This document shows positions 12,273 to 22,665 of a stretch of 64,000 nt of DNA, piece by piece. The stretch is from assembly GCA_026874595.1 (NCBI GenBank), contig CM049306.1:96899642-96963641 (forward strand), in the 5' to 3' direction. This stretch comes from Sipunculus nudus. Its lineage: Eukaryota > Annelida > Sipuncula > Golfingiida > Sipunculidae. A program made the position numbers and the translations under genes. Numbering within the stretch: position 1 is the first letter of the stretch; each line of letters begins with the position of its first letter. Under the pieces are notes generated by a model, which did not search any database, had not been told where the DNA came from, and worked only from the letters and a program-made list of their open reading frames with translations.

Positions 12273-12703
12273 CTGTGAATTTCAGCAGATACATGCGCTT
12301 ATTCTTGCTCAGAGTGCTGAAGTGACCATTTATGAAGTACACAAACACGATTTCATTGAACCTGTATCGGTCAACATACTGCAGGATATGGCGGATATAC
12401 GATGCACAGAAACTGCAGTAACATAACTGAATGTTTAGTTGTTAATTTAGTAATTACTTACAACTTATTCAGGATCACTAGAATTTCCTCAATGTACACG
12501 CCATATTTATCTGCATAAGAATACGGTTTTCAGTCTTTACAATATATAGGATATACTTGCTATTTTCTTTTATTCTATAGTAAGGGAGATATGGTCCGAA
12601 TAATTTGAATATAATGTAGTACAATGCATCATACCACCGTAATACTTGTAATAATAAAATTATTCGTTGGTATTGGTTGGAGCTTAGACCTGCATAACCT
12701 TGC
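12273..12703. other. Intron, 431 bp
   Basis: No feature recognised between the two 14-Cys exons. Confidence 0.6.
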
Positions 12704-12925
12704 CTTTACATAAAGGACCTTTGTAGTTGTCCCTGCACACACAATTTCCGCTCTTGCTAATACACTTTCCTTCTCGGCAGCCTTTCCCGCATTTTCTATC
12801 ACAGTGGTTACCATGGAAACCGTGACGGCAGCCCAAGCAAAGGGCACTTTGTTGTTCACATGATACATTGCAGTTAACGGGGCAGACTTTGTCACAGATA
12901 TGGCCGTAAAGACCTCTCTTGCAGC
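12704..12925 (-). CDS. EGF-repeat exon, 14 Cys, probable GC donor
   Basis: A 222-bp exon after a TTTACAG acceptor, encoding YGHICDKVC, CRHGFHGNHC and GNCVCRDNY repeats. Phase 1 at the 3' end requires cutting at AAAG|GCAAGG (12703-12698), a GC-AG intron. The only nearby GT donor (AAG|GTTATG, exon end 12699) would change the exon to phase 0 and break the frame into the next exon. With the GC donor the exon is 222 bp, the same length as exon 156-377, and the Cys pattern matches exactly. Confidence 0.83.
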
Positions 12926-13434
12926 CTGTAAAGCAACGAACATATCCGATTGATTCTGTCATATGTGAAAGTATTATATATTTCTTATAGTTCCTCTCTT
13001 GAATAGATATCTATTTAGAGCTAATTTTGTTAAAAATTTTATAATATAGTACCTTCATCTGTGACCATAATGCTTTTCAAGCCAGGACTGAATGTGATTC
13101 AAATAGGGCTGATTGACCCTTTTGCAGCTAAAAATAGACTGTAACGTTTCGGACAAGCAAAGCAGACAGTATTATTCTCACCAATTTATAAACGGAACCA
13201 GTTTAACTTTATATACGTTTTTGCAGCTCCCTGGACCCTGTATCTGGGTCTTCACTTCGAATGGATCCTCAGTTTCTCGTATGATATCAGTTCTAAGATC
13301 ATTTGTCCGAAAACATGCAAAAATTTGCAATTACCGATTAACATTAATTCAGAAACCGATTAAGGTATTATTACGACAACTATTAACACATTGACATCAT
13401 TATACAAGGCTTAAACCTTAAACATTATAAAAGT
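12926..13434. other. Intron sequence, no gene seen
   Basis: First 500 bp of the 2.9-kb intron upstream of exon 12704-12925. The plus-strand ORF at 13113 is unsupported. Confidence 0.5.
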
Positions 13435-13657
13435 CTTAAAGGGGGCCTTGGACAGTCGAGGGGTAAAACGCTCGGCTCTCTCCGCTGCCGACCCAGGATC
13501 GATCCCCGATGTGGCCATGAGAGTGGGTTGTAGTTGCCCGTCCAAGGCCGGTGGTTTTCTCCGGTTTCCTCCACCCCTACTGACTACCGAACGCCATCAT
13601 CTGAGCCATGGATAGTGCCTTGATTAGTTTAATAACTATTTGAACAATCCATGTAAA
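13435..13657 (+). mobile_element. tRNA-derived SINE
   Basis: The head resembles a tRNA promoter: an A-box-like CAGTCGAGGGGTAAAACG and a B-box-like AGGATCGATCCCC about 40 bp later. The body contains GGTTTTCTCCGGTTTCCTCC, a motif I associate with metazoan SINE conserved domains (superfamily not confirmed). The tail is AT-rich. A possible 8-bp target-site duplication ATAAAAGT lies at 13427-13434 and 13658-13665. It is antisense to the host gene. Confidence 0.7.
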
Positions 13658-13665
13658 ATAAAAGT

Positions 13666-15855
13666 TTATATATCAACCCTTTTATCGCGGTATAGTATAA
13701 CGGTGTAGACACCACTACATGGACATATTGTTCATGCAAAGCAATCGTTTTGTTAATAAGGCATAAATATAAATCAGAGCAGATTGGCGCACATACATAC
13801 GCCGTCCCTTTTTGTGGACGCGTTTGTGTATTGAGATATAAATGATATGAACAAAACGAAGACCTTTGTCACCCAAAGGTCGATATGCATTGTGTGGACG
13901 TGTGGTAGGTTTCTTATTATCCTGTGCCATGACTGAAGCGGGTTTCGACTCGATTATGCACTCTTTATAAGGAAAATCATCTGCAGAGCGACCCACAACT
14001 AGGGTCGCGCATAATGCAAGGAAAAATACAACAAAAATTGAACCGTTTAGGCCGGATAATTTACTGCGATGGAAACATCAAATCGTATATGAAATTATGG
14101 ATGCTAAATAACATCTTAACACAGCATTTATGATAAAAGGCTAGGCTATCAGACATATCTAGCGTATTATCTAATCATTTTGGCATAAAAACACTTGCTA
14201 ACCCCAATACATGCCTGCAAAACAATGGCATGGGTCGTCCGTTCACGTGTAATGATGGAGGATTCAAGGGAGTTTGAAGTGCACTCAAGCAGCGTGTGTC
14301 ATGATATTAAATAAAACCATATTTGACCTTTTGTGTGTATTATGTGCACCAAATAAATCTTGTTTTCGGTCATTCCGTTCCTAGTTTGCGTTAGTGCCTG
14401 CAGATAAATCATTGGTTAGCTCATCAAAGACGTTGTATGGATGTAACTTACGAAAGGAACGTCAGCTCATGTCCACGACATGGTTTCTAAATTATACTTA
14501 TTTGCCGTTTTCCTGTCGATCCTCTTTATATGGGTCTGGGTATAATTACCGTTTCCTCATTTTTAATATTACTAACAATACGGAAAACCATGAAACCATG
14601 GACGTCGATACAGGGTGGAGGGTAAGATGTATATATCTTAAACACTCACTTTAGCAAAATAGTTGGTGTGATATAGTCATCGCCCTATCTATCAGAAAGA
14701 TAGATTCATATACTAAAATTATAATATCTGAATAATTCGAATGACAGCCTCAACCAAACTTTATAGTGAACACATCCGTCTTAGAAGGGTCAGTACAAAC
14801 AACTGCCTTTTGTGATACATTTACTAAGTGAAAAAGTTGTATGCCAGGATTCTAGTGTTACAGATAAGATCAGTGGTATGGTTTATGCATGGTTGTATAC
14901 GAACTTGCCTGATCATGAACATTGCAATGCCAAATTTCACAGTACTTCTATACAATAAACAAAAAAAAACCACACACATATATATATATAATATATGTGT
15001 TTGTGTGTAACAACGTGATATTTCAATGTTCGTACAGGTTTACAAATTTACGCCTAAAAGCCATCACCCCTCCATCCCTTCCACCCTCGAAGATAAATCA
15101 AAACCACTGCATTAAACAGTGTTTTATAACATGATTCCTCATTTTCCACTACTTGCTATGTTTTCGACACTGCTATTCATGGATGCCCGAGACCACTCCG
15201 GACATATACCCATCGCACTTGATCGTATATTGTATGGGTAATGTAAGATAATGACTTGGGTTATTGCATATATTATTACAAATGTTTATGTACCTTTACC
15301 TAAATAGTTTACGTAACTAGTTACGGGAAATATGAGCTGAAAGAAATGAATTGACAAGCTTTGCAGAGCCTTTTTATAGAAAAGTGATTTTCGATATGCC
15401 CTATTTACGCAACTCAATTTTACATGCGTACCAAACAGCCTTCTGGTGAAGCTCTTGCATTTATCAAAAATATCCTATAAATACCCACGATGCCAAGTGA
15501 GTTAAATTCTAAAATTAATACAATGGATGCAATAAAATGTATAAACAGATTCATGCGGCTTAAAGATGCTTGACTCCGGTAAGCGTGGAAGTGCATGATT
15601 CCCCGCTATGTATATACTATTAAAAAGGATAACAACACCGGACAGAATTAAACAAACATCTTGCTGATTCGATATGTATTAGACTGCAGTCTCACTAAAG
15701 ATCTGAACCAATTAAGTAGGGGAATGTGACTTGCTCACCATATCTAAGCATGATACTGCATACAGTCAGTTCATTGCAGACGGTTAAGTTTACGTCTTTT
15801 ATTATCAGGATAACAACCAATAAATCCAGCTGTAAAATTATAAAGGAACTCTTAC
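13666..15855. other. Intron sequence, no gene seen
   Basis: 2.2 kb with a short (TA)n at about 14977-14995. The ORFs at 13715, 14394 and 14828 have no domain or splice support. Confidence 0.5.
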
Positions 15856-15957
15856 CAAGTGAGCAGTATCCAGTTCTTCTATCACACTGCTTGGTTCCCC
15901 CACAGCCGGATGAACAAGAACTGTTACACCTTTCTCCGTATTTCTCAACATTACAGC
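15856..15957 (-). CDS. EGF-repeat exon, 6 Cys
   Basis: A 102-bp exon from a CTTTCAG acceptor to a GTAAGA donor, phase 1/1. It encodes one repeat of the form CNxxKYGxRC-x3-C-x3-C...C-x6-C. The upstream intron is only 92 bp (15958-16049), the shortest in the gene. Confidence 0.85.
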
Positions 15958-16049
15958 CTGAAAGGACGCAACATGTTTCAACAAGATTTTCCTTGACGTG
16001 TTCTGTATTATTTTATTTTGTTGTTTTGTATTTTTGTTGGTATTCTTAC

Positions 16050-16154
16050 CATATAGGCACGTTCCTGTTTTATCATTACAGTATTGTTGCCCGTACTTGC
16101 AGTCAACCGAGCACATGGACTGGCAATGGTATCCAAATCTCTTGCCATCACAGC
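16050..16154 (-). CDS. EGF-repeat exon, 6 Cys
   Basis: A 105-bp exon from an AAACAG acceptor to a GTAAGA donor, phase 1/1, with CDGKRFGYHC, CQSMC and GTCLYG. A continuous ORF runs through this exon, the 92-bp intron and the next exon region, but the Cys pattern and the strong sites show two exons. Confidence 0.85.
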
Positions 16155-16218
16155 CTGTTTGAAGAACATGGGGAAAAATTACTAAATTGTTATGCATATA
16201 AAAGGGCAACATTAAAAT

Positions 16219-16393
16219 AGAGTTACTTCGTTCTCCGAGACTGGATATTTTATGGATCTTTTTTTTTTTCATATATTGGTTAATTTTAGTCCATATTACT
16301 AAAATAGTTAACAGAACAATGGCAACTAATGTTAATGATAAATGAATTAAATTGGTAGTTTTTACAGAAAAATATTTCATATTAAATCTACGT
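16219..16393 (-). other. Possible membrane-anchor cryptic exon (weak)
   Basis: Within the intron between exons 16652-16750 and 16050-16154, a strong acceptor (CCCTTTTCTGACAG|) at 16394 is followed by an open frame with a hydrophobic run LIHLSLTLVAIVLLTILVIW and then KINQYMKKKK, the layout of a membrane span with a stop-transfer charge. A GTAACT donor follows at about 16224. The hydrophobic frame would need a phase-2 junction, which does not match the phase-1 exons, and T-rich introns often mimic membrane spans. Confidence 0.15.
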
Positions 16394-16651
16394 CTGTCAG
16401 AAAAGGGATGTTAATTTTATTTTTGAAACTGACCTAATTTGGCCGTATTTGTTTTTAGGAATGTGTTGTTCCGAACATCATACTTTTCATGATTAAACCA
16501 GTCGCATTCACATTTTTGTATTAGAGGGTAACTGCATTCCTTGTACATTAAACGCGTCTACGGGTTCGAGAATATTAGCTTATGTTTACGCCAGCGATAT
16601 TTGCTTAATCTACCTACAAACACATAACAAACACACGAGCATAATACCGAC

Positions 16652-16750
16652 CTTGTGTGCAGCGCCCCGACATCCTGTCACATAACCTGGAGTAGCAGCC
16701 TGATCGACAGGGTCTGTCACACGTTTCTCCATATTTTCCCGACTTGCAGC
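16652..16750 (-). CDS. EGF-repeat exon, 6 Cys
   Basis: A 99-bp exon from an ATTAGCAG acceptor to a weak GTCGGT donor, phase 1/1, encoding CKSGKYGETCDRPCRSGCY and DRMSGRC. It is very similar to exon 17630-17728 and both have GTC donors, which suggests tandem exon duplication. Confidence 0.85.
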
Positions 16751-17629
16751 CTGCTAATGTCAGCTAGGGTATTAACAGCTTTATTAAGCTTTATTCACAG
16801 CACGGTACAGACTTAGGTATTATGTTTACATACTGATTCAATCAAGAATTATAAAATACCGTACATTTTCTCATATAATCTTGTCACTAGGGTTGGTTCC
16901 TGAATTTCATAAGCCACAAATAAATAGGCGTCAAAGTGGATACACGTATATCTAACCATAGGCAAGCGATCCATATAGATTCCAAAACACTGACCAAGAG
17001 CAAAGATTTACTAAAACCAAAAAAGCGTCTCCTAAAACAAGATAATCACAAAGAGTCGCGGGAAATACTCTAGATCATGTTATTTTCGCTGAACTCAAAT
17101 TTCGTGGATGAACCGACCATTGGCATTATTTTAACTACAACTGAAATCAGAAAGAATTTCTTTGTATCAACGAAAGTAAATACTGATAAATGATGAATGG
17201 CCATGCTAGTAAGGCATGAAACTGCGTTGACGCAAATGGGGGCTGCGTGGCGGCCCCGCATAATTAGTGTGCAAACTATGCTCTCGCGATTCAATACCAA
17301 TAAGTTTTCACACTTGATTGTGTCAAACCATCTTATCTACTTCGAAATTTTCCAGTTTTCAGTAACCGCATCCTGAAATTAATGTTTAGCTTATCCGATG
17401 ATGACCATACCTTTGCATGTATGGGACTTTTACAAAGGGGCCAAACAAAGCTATTCTCGGACTCTAGTGGAGAAATTTTGCCATACAAAACAAACGAGAA
17501 TTCCGTCAGTCTATATATTAATATAACATAAGTTAATTTATGTTTTGTTTTAATTAAAATAAATGCTCTTTGGTGGACATCATCTCCCTTCCTACTTTGC
17601 TATTGAAATGATTTAGCAATTTGCATGAC
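16751..17629. other. Intron, 879 bp
   Basis: No feature recognised. The 76-codon minus-strand ORF at 17070-17300 has no EGF pattern. Confidence 0.5.
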
Positions 17630-17728
17630 CTCTGATACAGTGACCTGATGTCCTGTGACATAGTTTAGAGAAGCAGCCCGGTGGGCAAGTCTTGATGCAC
17701 CGGTCGCTGTACATTCCTGTCTTGCATC
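17630..17728 (-). CDS. EGF-repeat exon, 6 Cys
   Basis: A 99-bp exon from a TTTCAG acceptor to a GTCATG donor, phase 1/1, encoding CKTGMYSDRC, CPPGC, SKLC and TSGHC. The donor is poor beyond GT. Confidence 0.82.
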
Positions 17729-18319
17729 CTGAAACAGAGCTACAGTTCTAATCAAGGCTCAAACGTAAAGTGGTTAATACCTAGTAAAATACATGAATAT
17801 ATTATATAAAATAGAATATCATACCTCAGTAGAGTTGGCTCATACTAACTACGAATGGCGTCCAGAGAGCCATAATTTAGGTTTATAAGATTAACAACAG
17901 GTGGTAGTACATGTCCACAGTCGCTTGAATCCTCAATTTAGGTTCAATGGAAAAAAAGCGAAAGAGCCTAGGTCAAACGCATTTTGGGTAACTCTTTAGT
18001 TATATAAGACTATATTCTCATTAAGTTTATAGATTCGTCCATTTTCTAAATAAAATCGTACCCACAAATAGGGATTCAAGCGACTGTGACCTGTCACCAT
18101 ATGAAGGTAAAGCATACCGATTTCTTTAAATCCTCAGTTTGCAACACGTTAAATTAAAGTTTAAACATATTACCTACATGATATAAGTAGAGCCTTTAGA
18201 CATCACACCTTATATCCTTTCAAGTATTATCTTTACTAATATTCTTTTGTATTTATATTCCTCATTACTAAGACCGGAGGAGATGTACCAACCATTTATG
18301 CTTGTATTAAACAATAAAC
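17729..18319. other. Intron sequence, no gene seen
   Basis: Older part of the intron before the SINE. No coding or RNA signal noticed. Confidence 0.5.
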
Positions 18320-18333
18320 ATACCATGATCACA

Positions 18334-18879
18334 CCGGCTCCTGTGGCTCAGGGGTAGAGTTAAGACTCAAAGCCGGGAGATCGTGTGTTAGAATCTCAGC
18401 CGAGGCGGTGAGATTTTTCACGGTCGGCCCCCACCCAGTGAGCGCTCTGCAGGCTTAATGGGAAGGTCGTGCCAAACGGCCGTGTTTCACTCACAAAGGA
18501 GTGCGCCTTTCGGGGGCTCCTCGGTGGTATGACCCAGCAATGGGGACATTAAGCACCCAGGGCCCGCAGGTGCAGTAGTCACCGGTGAGCGCTCTGCAGG
18601 CTTAATGGGAAGGTCGTGCCCAATGGTCGTGTTTCACTCACAACGAGTGCGCTTTTCGGGGGCTCCTCGGTGGTATGATCCAGCAATGGGGACATTAAGC
18701 AGGTGCAGTAGTCACCGGGCCTGGTAAACGCCGGGATATAAAATGAGAGGAAGCGTGTGATACTGCCCTGTCACGTAGTCCGAAACCGGAATGGAAATCT
18801 GCAGATGTACATATATGTAGTTAAGTTAGCATTTAAAAAATGGAGGCGGATACCTCCACCCAAAAAAATTTTAAAAAAT
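18334..18879 (+). mobile_element. tRNA-derived SINE with internal tandem duplication
   Basis: A 546-bp element flanked by a perfect 14-bp target-site duplication ATACCATGATCACA (18320-18333 and 18880-18893). The head is tRNA-like (TGGCTCAGGGGTAGAG as A box, GTGTTAGAATCTC as B box) and would carry a Pol III promoter. The body contains a 146-bp unit (18439-18584) repeated at 18585-18719, the second copy lacking 12 bp. A GGAGG...CCTCC hairpin and an A-rich tail end it. It is antisense to the EGF gene, and its target site is the exon-intron border of exon 18884-18982. Confidence 0.88.
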
Positions 18880-18883
18880 ATAC

Positions 18884-18982
18884 CATGATCACAGACGCCG
18901 GTCGACTTGTTGCAGTATCCAAAATAACAGGTGGATGAACAGTTGAACTGACATTTGTCACCGTACCGTCCTCGAATACACC
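18884..18982 (-). CDS. EGF-repeat exon, 6 Cys, donor altered by SINE
   Basis: A 99-bp exon from a TGTTGTAG acceptor, phase 1/1, encoding CIRGRYGDKC, CSSTC and STGVCDHG. The last 10 exon bases plus GTAT of the donor form the target-site duplication of the adjacent SINE. The exon-proximal donor is now GTATAT instead of GTATGT, and an intact copy of the original donor lies 560 bp downstream at the far end of the SINE. Confidence 0.85.
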
Positions 18983-19575
18983 CTACAACACATATTCACC
19001 TGTTTTTTTGTTTGTTTGTTTTTATGGTTCTGCATAAACACAGTGCAGGTGGGTCAGTTTACATAACAGGACTGGTTGACGTCATACATCTTGCGCATGT
19101 TACTAATTCAAACGAGAAGTAACATGAACAGAAACAGAATAAAAATAGGATGGAATCTTGAAAAATCTTGCTTTGTGAAGCTATTACCTACTACGAGGCG
19201 TGCGCGCTGTTTTGTGTCAATGAAGATGCCCGGTGTAAGTTTATTCTTCTGTGTTCAGGAGTAGAACGAAATATTGGCAGATGCTATAATATTTTAAGGG
19301 AAAAAACACAACACTTTGTATTTAACACACCTTTTATGCAAATAGGTCCGTGTAAGGAAGGATACAAACACTGAAAAGTGGTTACTATTACATATTGATT
19401 AATACCTTAATGTTTATGTTCATATTCATATGTTTAAACAACGCCAGAATCCATCAATCACATTCTACAACGATACATAGTTCATCTGCGGAGAACAAAA
19501 ATTCAATTATTCTGTCAAGTGAAGGATCCCTTAGTTTTCTTAATATTTAATCAAAATGTTGCTTATTCATCTTAC
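18983..19575. other. Intron, 593 bp
   Basis: Contains a short GTTT repeat near 19007-19020. Nothing else seen. Confidence 0.5.
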
Positions 19576-19755
19576 TTATACAAACTCCATTCGCTTGGTC
19601 GCAGAATTCACAGCCATCTCTGCAGGGATGTCCACACTTGTTTCCATAGTAACCTGGTTTACAAGCAAGGCAAGCCAAGCCCGTGTCACAACCACCGGCA
19701 CAGCTGCTTGGGCATCGGTTCTTACATTCCGTACTGTTGGTCTCGCCACCGCAAT
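19576..19755 (-). CDS. EGF-repeat exon, 12 Cys (most 5' exon found)
   Basis: A 180-bp exon from an ACATCCAG acceptor to a GTAAGA donor, phase 1/1. It contains CPSSCAGGC, CLACKPGYYGNKC, CRDGCEFC and NGVC. It enters in phase 1, so at least one coding exon must precede it, and no signal-peptide exon was found above 19755. Confidence 0.85.
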   Translation of the reverse strand: MAVARPTVRNVRTDAQAAVPVVVTRAWLALLVNQVTMETSVDIPAEMAVNSATKRMEFV

Positions 19756-20213
19756 CTGGATGTATTAATTCATTTTATACCGTATCCCTCAACTGTGCTT
19801 CAGACTGCGTTAGAGTGATCTATTTCTCGGTCAAATTTGGCGGCGCCTACATGACAAGGGGCAGTAAATAACGCAGGGCAGTAGATAATAATAGGCAGTA
19901 AATATTATAGGCATTTTACAAGTATTTTGCGTTTGATTGAAAATGGTGTACGTAATTCTTGACAGGTGGCGACATCTGAGGACAATTTTAGGTACTCCCA
20001 TATATATTCTGCTTAACCCCTGGTCTGTATATCCATAACTAATAAATATAACCCAATAGCTCATACACACATTGTAGCAATACTGATTCAATACAAGAAT
20101 AAACTTGTGATTTGTTACCCCTAGACAAGTGTGGTTATTTTGGACTTTTGCGTGAAAGTTCCCGGGATATCTGTGTCCGCTGCGTGTGTGGTGTGACAAT
20201 GAGCATTAAACTG
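19756..20213. other. No gene seen
   Basis: Probably 5' intron of the EGF gene. The 122-codon minus-strand ORF (19831-20199) has no family signature. Confidence 0.4.
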
Positions 20214-20238
20214 ATACCGAACGTTCCATTTTATTTTT

Positions 20239-20284
<46 letters not shown>

Positions 20285-20340
20285 TTTATGTTTATAGTCT
20301 CCACATAATGCCTTGATACCGAACGTTCCATTTTATTTTT

Positions 20341-20404
<64 letters not shown>

Positions 20405-20433
20405 TTTATGTTTATAGTCTCCACATAATACCT
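20214..20433. repeat. Tandem duplication around (TA)n
   Basis: Two copies of GATACCGAACGTTCC + TTTTATTTTTTACA + (TA)n + TGTGACTATATTTATG + TAGTCTCCACATAAT. The TA tracts are at 20241-20275 and 20343-20395. Unit length is about 105-120 bp, differing mainly in TA number. Confidence 0.93.
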
Positions 20434-21203
20434 TCAATCTAACGGAGAACTAGGGATCTTTCGGCACGATTTCTTGGTGTGATAGTGAATAAAATGATAA
20501 GAATCATTCTCGTAACATGGTGCCCGTAACATCCTAACAGGATACAGTTATCTAATAATCTTATACACGCGTTCTGTAGTTATGATCCTAACCATAGATT
20601 TAACCTCCCTGCCTCTCACCCCAAACCCTGATTCATACCATGGGTTTTGTAGAAGCTACAAAAGTGGAAGGGGAACCGACTTGCGTAGGAGTGGAATAAA
20701 TATCAGATTTATAGTGGGATAGATAACATTTATAATAGTGTTTTTTTTTCATATAATCTATAAAAGGAGACTAAATTACTCAAGTCACAGAGTGAACAAC
20801 ACAGGATTACATAAAGTTGGCAGCTAATCGAATCTACAAGTAAATATTTTGGCAGTTGTGCCAAAAGTCATCACACAACATGTTAACCAGATCTGTCAGT
20901 GAGGTGCTGCTGTCTGCCGGTCAAGATTATTACTTGATTAACAATTGAATGGTCAGGTTAAAACACATAAATGGCTTACATTTGTGCATGGCAAACAAAA
21001 AAATAAATGGCCAGGATGCAAGTGTGAGGCCAACTGGGACTCACTATGTCCATTTGATTACGACTTAACAATGAGAGGAATTGATTTTTTTAAATTCCTT
21101 TTCAGAGTCTATAACGTTTACTTTCAGCTGGATACTAACCGCGATAGGCGCTCTGTCTAGACACAACCTGAATTAGTCTCCGGGTAAAATTAATAATTAA
21201 ACT
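20434..21203. other. No gene seen
   Basis: AT-rich interval between the EGF gene and a dispersed repeat. No coding signal noticed. Confidence 0.5.
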
Positions 21204-21830
21204 AGAATTTCTTAGACCTCAGGTGTCAAAGTATCCCCAGACAATTAATCCCCCCCATAAAATAGGCCCCCATCTTAAGCAGTATATACTGGCACTTGGC
21301 AATCAACCATAGTTTCTTACATCTATCAACTTGAGAAAAAATATTGGAATACTCGAGGTCAAGGCCATCATCTTAGGAGATACCCTGATCCCAAAAAAAA
21401 TACTTCATCCCATAACCTATATCTATGTATATGCATTATATAAAAGAAAATTTCCATTAGTTTTTTTATTATATTGCTCACAATCCTGTCAAAGGCAATG
21501 AAGGGGTATTAAAAGGCATGAAAACAAGAAAAGGACAGAAGGTGGCACCACCTGTCTTCCGCAGAAGACAAAGCTATCCAAAATCTTTTTTCAATATGAT
21601 TTTTTTACCAATCCATGCGAGATATATGATCCATGCATCCCTTTTTGAGATATTTATGATTTTGTGTGATATTTACCATATATCGAAATATTCAAGGTCA
21701 AGGCCACTCTCATAGGAAAGGTCATGACCCCAATTTAAACATAAATCATCCCATAACCCATATCTATGTATATTCATAATATGAAAGAAATCAGTCCATT
21801 TTTAGGCGACTGTGCCTAAACCATGTAGTG
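21204..21830 (+). repeat. Diverged dispersed repeat (Helitron-like left part)
   Basis: It starts with CTAGAATTTCTTAGACCTCA, similar to the starts at 26158 and 36449. It carries two units with CAAGGTCAAGGCCA, ATGACCCCAAT and CCATAACCYATATCTATGTATAT. The same words occur at 36540-37330. Confidence 0.55.
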
Positions 21831-22665
21831 TCACGATTTTTTCTGGGGATAAAATAATAACGCTCAGTTGGAGTGGCACGACTGAATCAATAGTGAAAAT
21901 TGTCATATAAAATATAGTTTTTCATGTGTCAATAAACTACTCATTATTAAGATACCTGGGCTATATGCTAAAATGCTTGACACAATTTATTGAGAGCATA
22001 CCAAATTCAAGTCTTTTTCATGATTTGAGATACCACATGTTATTTTGGCATCCGTAATATTTGTTATAAACATGTCTGGTGCAATGAATATCGTTAATGC
22101 AAATGTGGCTCATGACCGAAATTATAAAGGGAAATTTTGCTTACAGTCAAAACTCACGTAAAAAGAAAGGTGTAATCGTCTACCGCGGACAACACATCTA
22201 AATCGATGTGTATACAATTAACACAAAACCTGACTGGTTTCAAAAATATATTTAATATTTGAACTGAGAGCATATGCATTTTCCTTCAGAACGCAATGCT
22301 GCACACAAATCTATGTATACATTAACGGAAAAGCACGTATGAATACTTCAGTCGAACACATGGCGCCATGGCTACTATTTTGTCGGGGTGGAAATATTCA
22401 TTTGCTGCAAATATACAAAAAACTGGTACGAGTCACACTCTGTTGATTTAACACCACATATACGATACCCCGTTCGTTTGTATGTCTATGATGTTAAATC
22501 CAATAGACCATACGAAATGAGATCATAGATATACGTACTTTCGGATTTTAAAGAAGATTTCAGCTACACCTGTCAGGTTGCCAGATTTCATATGGTTGTA
22601 TCAAATATGTAAATAAATTAAAATAACATTGTTTGCGGTGAAGTATATTCAAACAAGTTATATCC
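21831..22665. other. 3' flank of first phosphatase gene
   Basis: Likely holds the 3' UTR of the minus-strand phosphatase gene; no clear polyadenylation signal was assigned. No other feature. Confidence 0.4.

Larger units (their letters stand above)
156..19755 (-). other. Partial multi-EGF (MEGF10/SCARF-like) gene, nine exons
   Basis: Gene model joining exons 19576-19755, 18884-18982, 17630-17728, 16652-16750, 16050-16154, 15856-15957, 12704-12925, 12048-12272 and 156-377, read on the minus strand. Together they give 1353 coding bases, about 451 residues, with 84 cysteines. All nine have an acceptor AG and a usable donor and are phase 1 at both ends, so exons can be skipped or duplicated without a frameshift, as is common in EGF-repeat genes. 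The cysteine pattern matches the atypical/laminin-like EGF repeats of MEGF10/11, CED-1 and class F scavenger receptors, which are cell-surface recognition proteins; the actual role here is inference. Neither signal-peptide nor stop-codon exon is found, so both termini are missing: 5' exons lie above 19755 or were not recognised, and 3' exons lie beyond position 1. Confidence 0.8.

Noticed and set aside
16480-16560. Minus-strand ORF with ECSY..KCECDW cysteines as an extra EGF exon
   Set aside because: Too few cysteines, wrong spacing and no good acceptor.
20206-20424. 72-codon YI-repeat ORF; similar YIYIYI ORFs at 24570, 35243, 35315 and 35337
   Set aside because: These are translations of (TA)n microsatellites.
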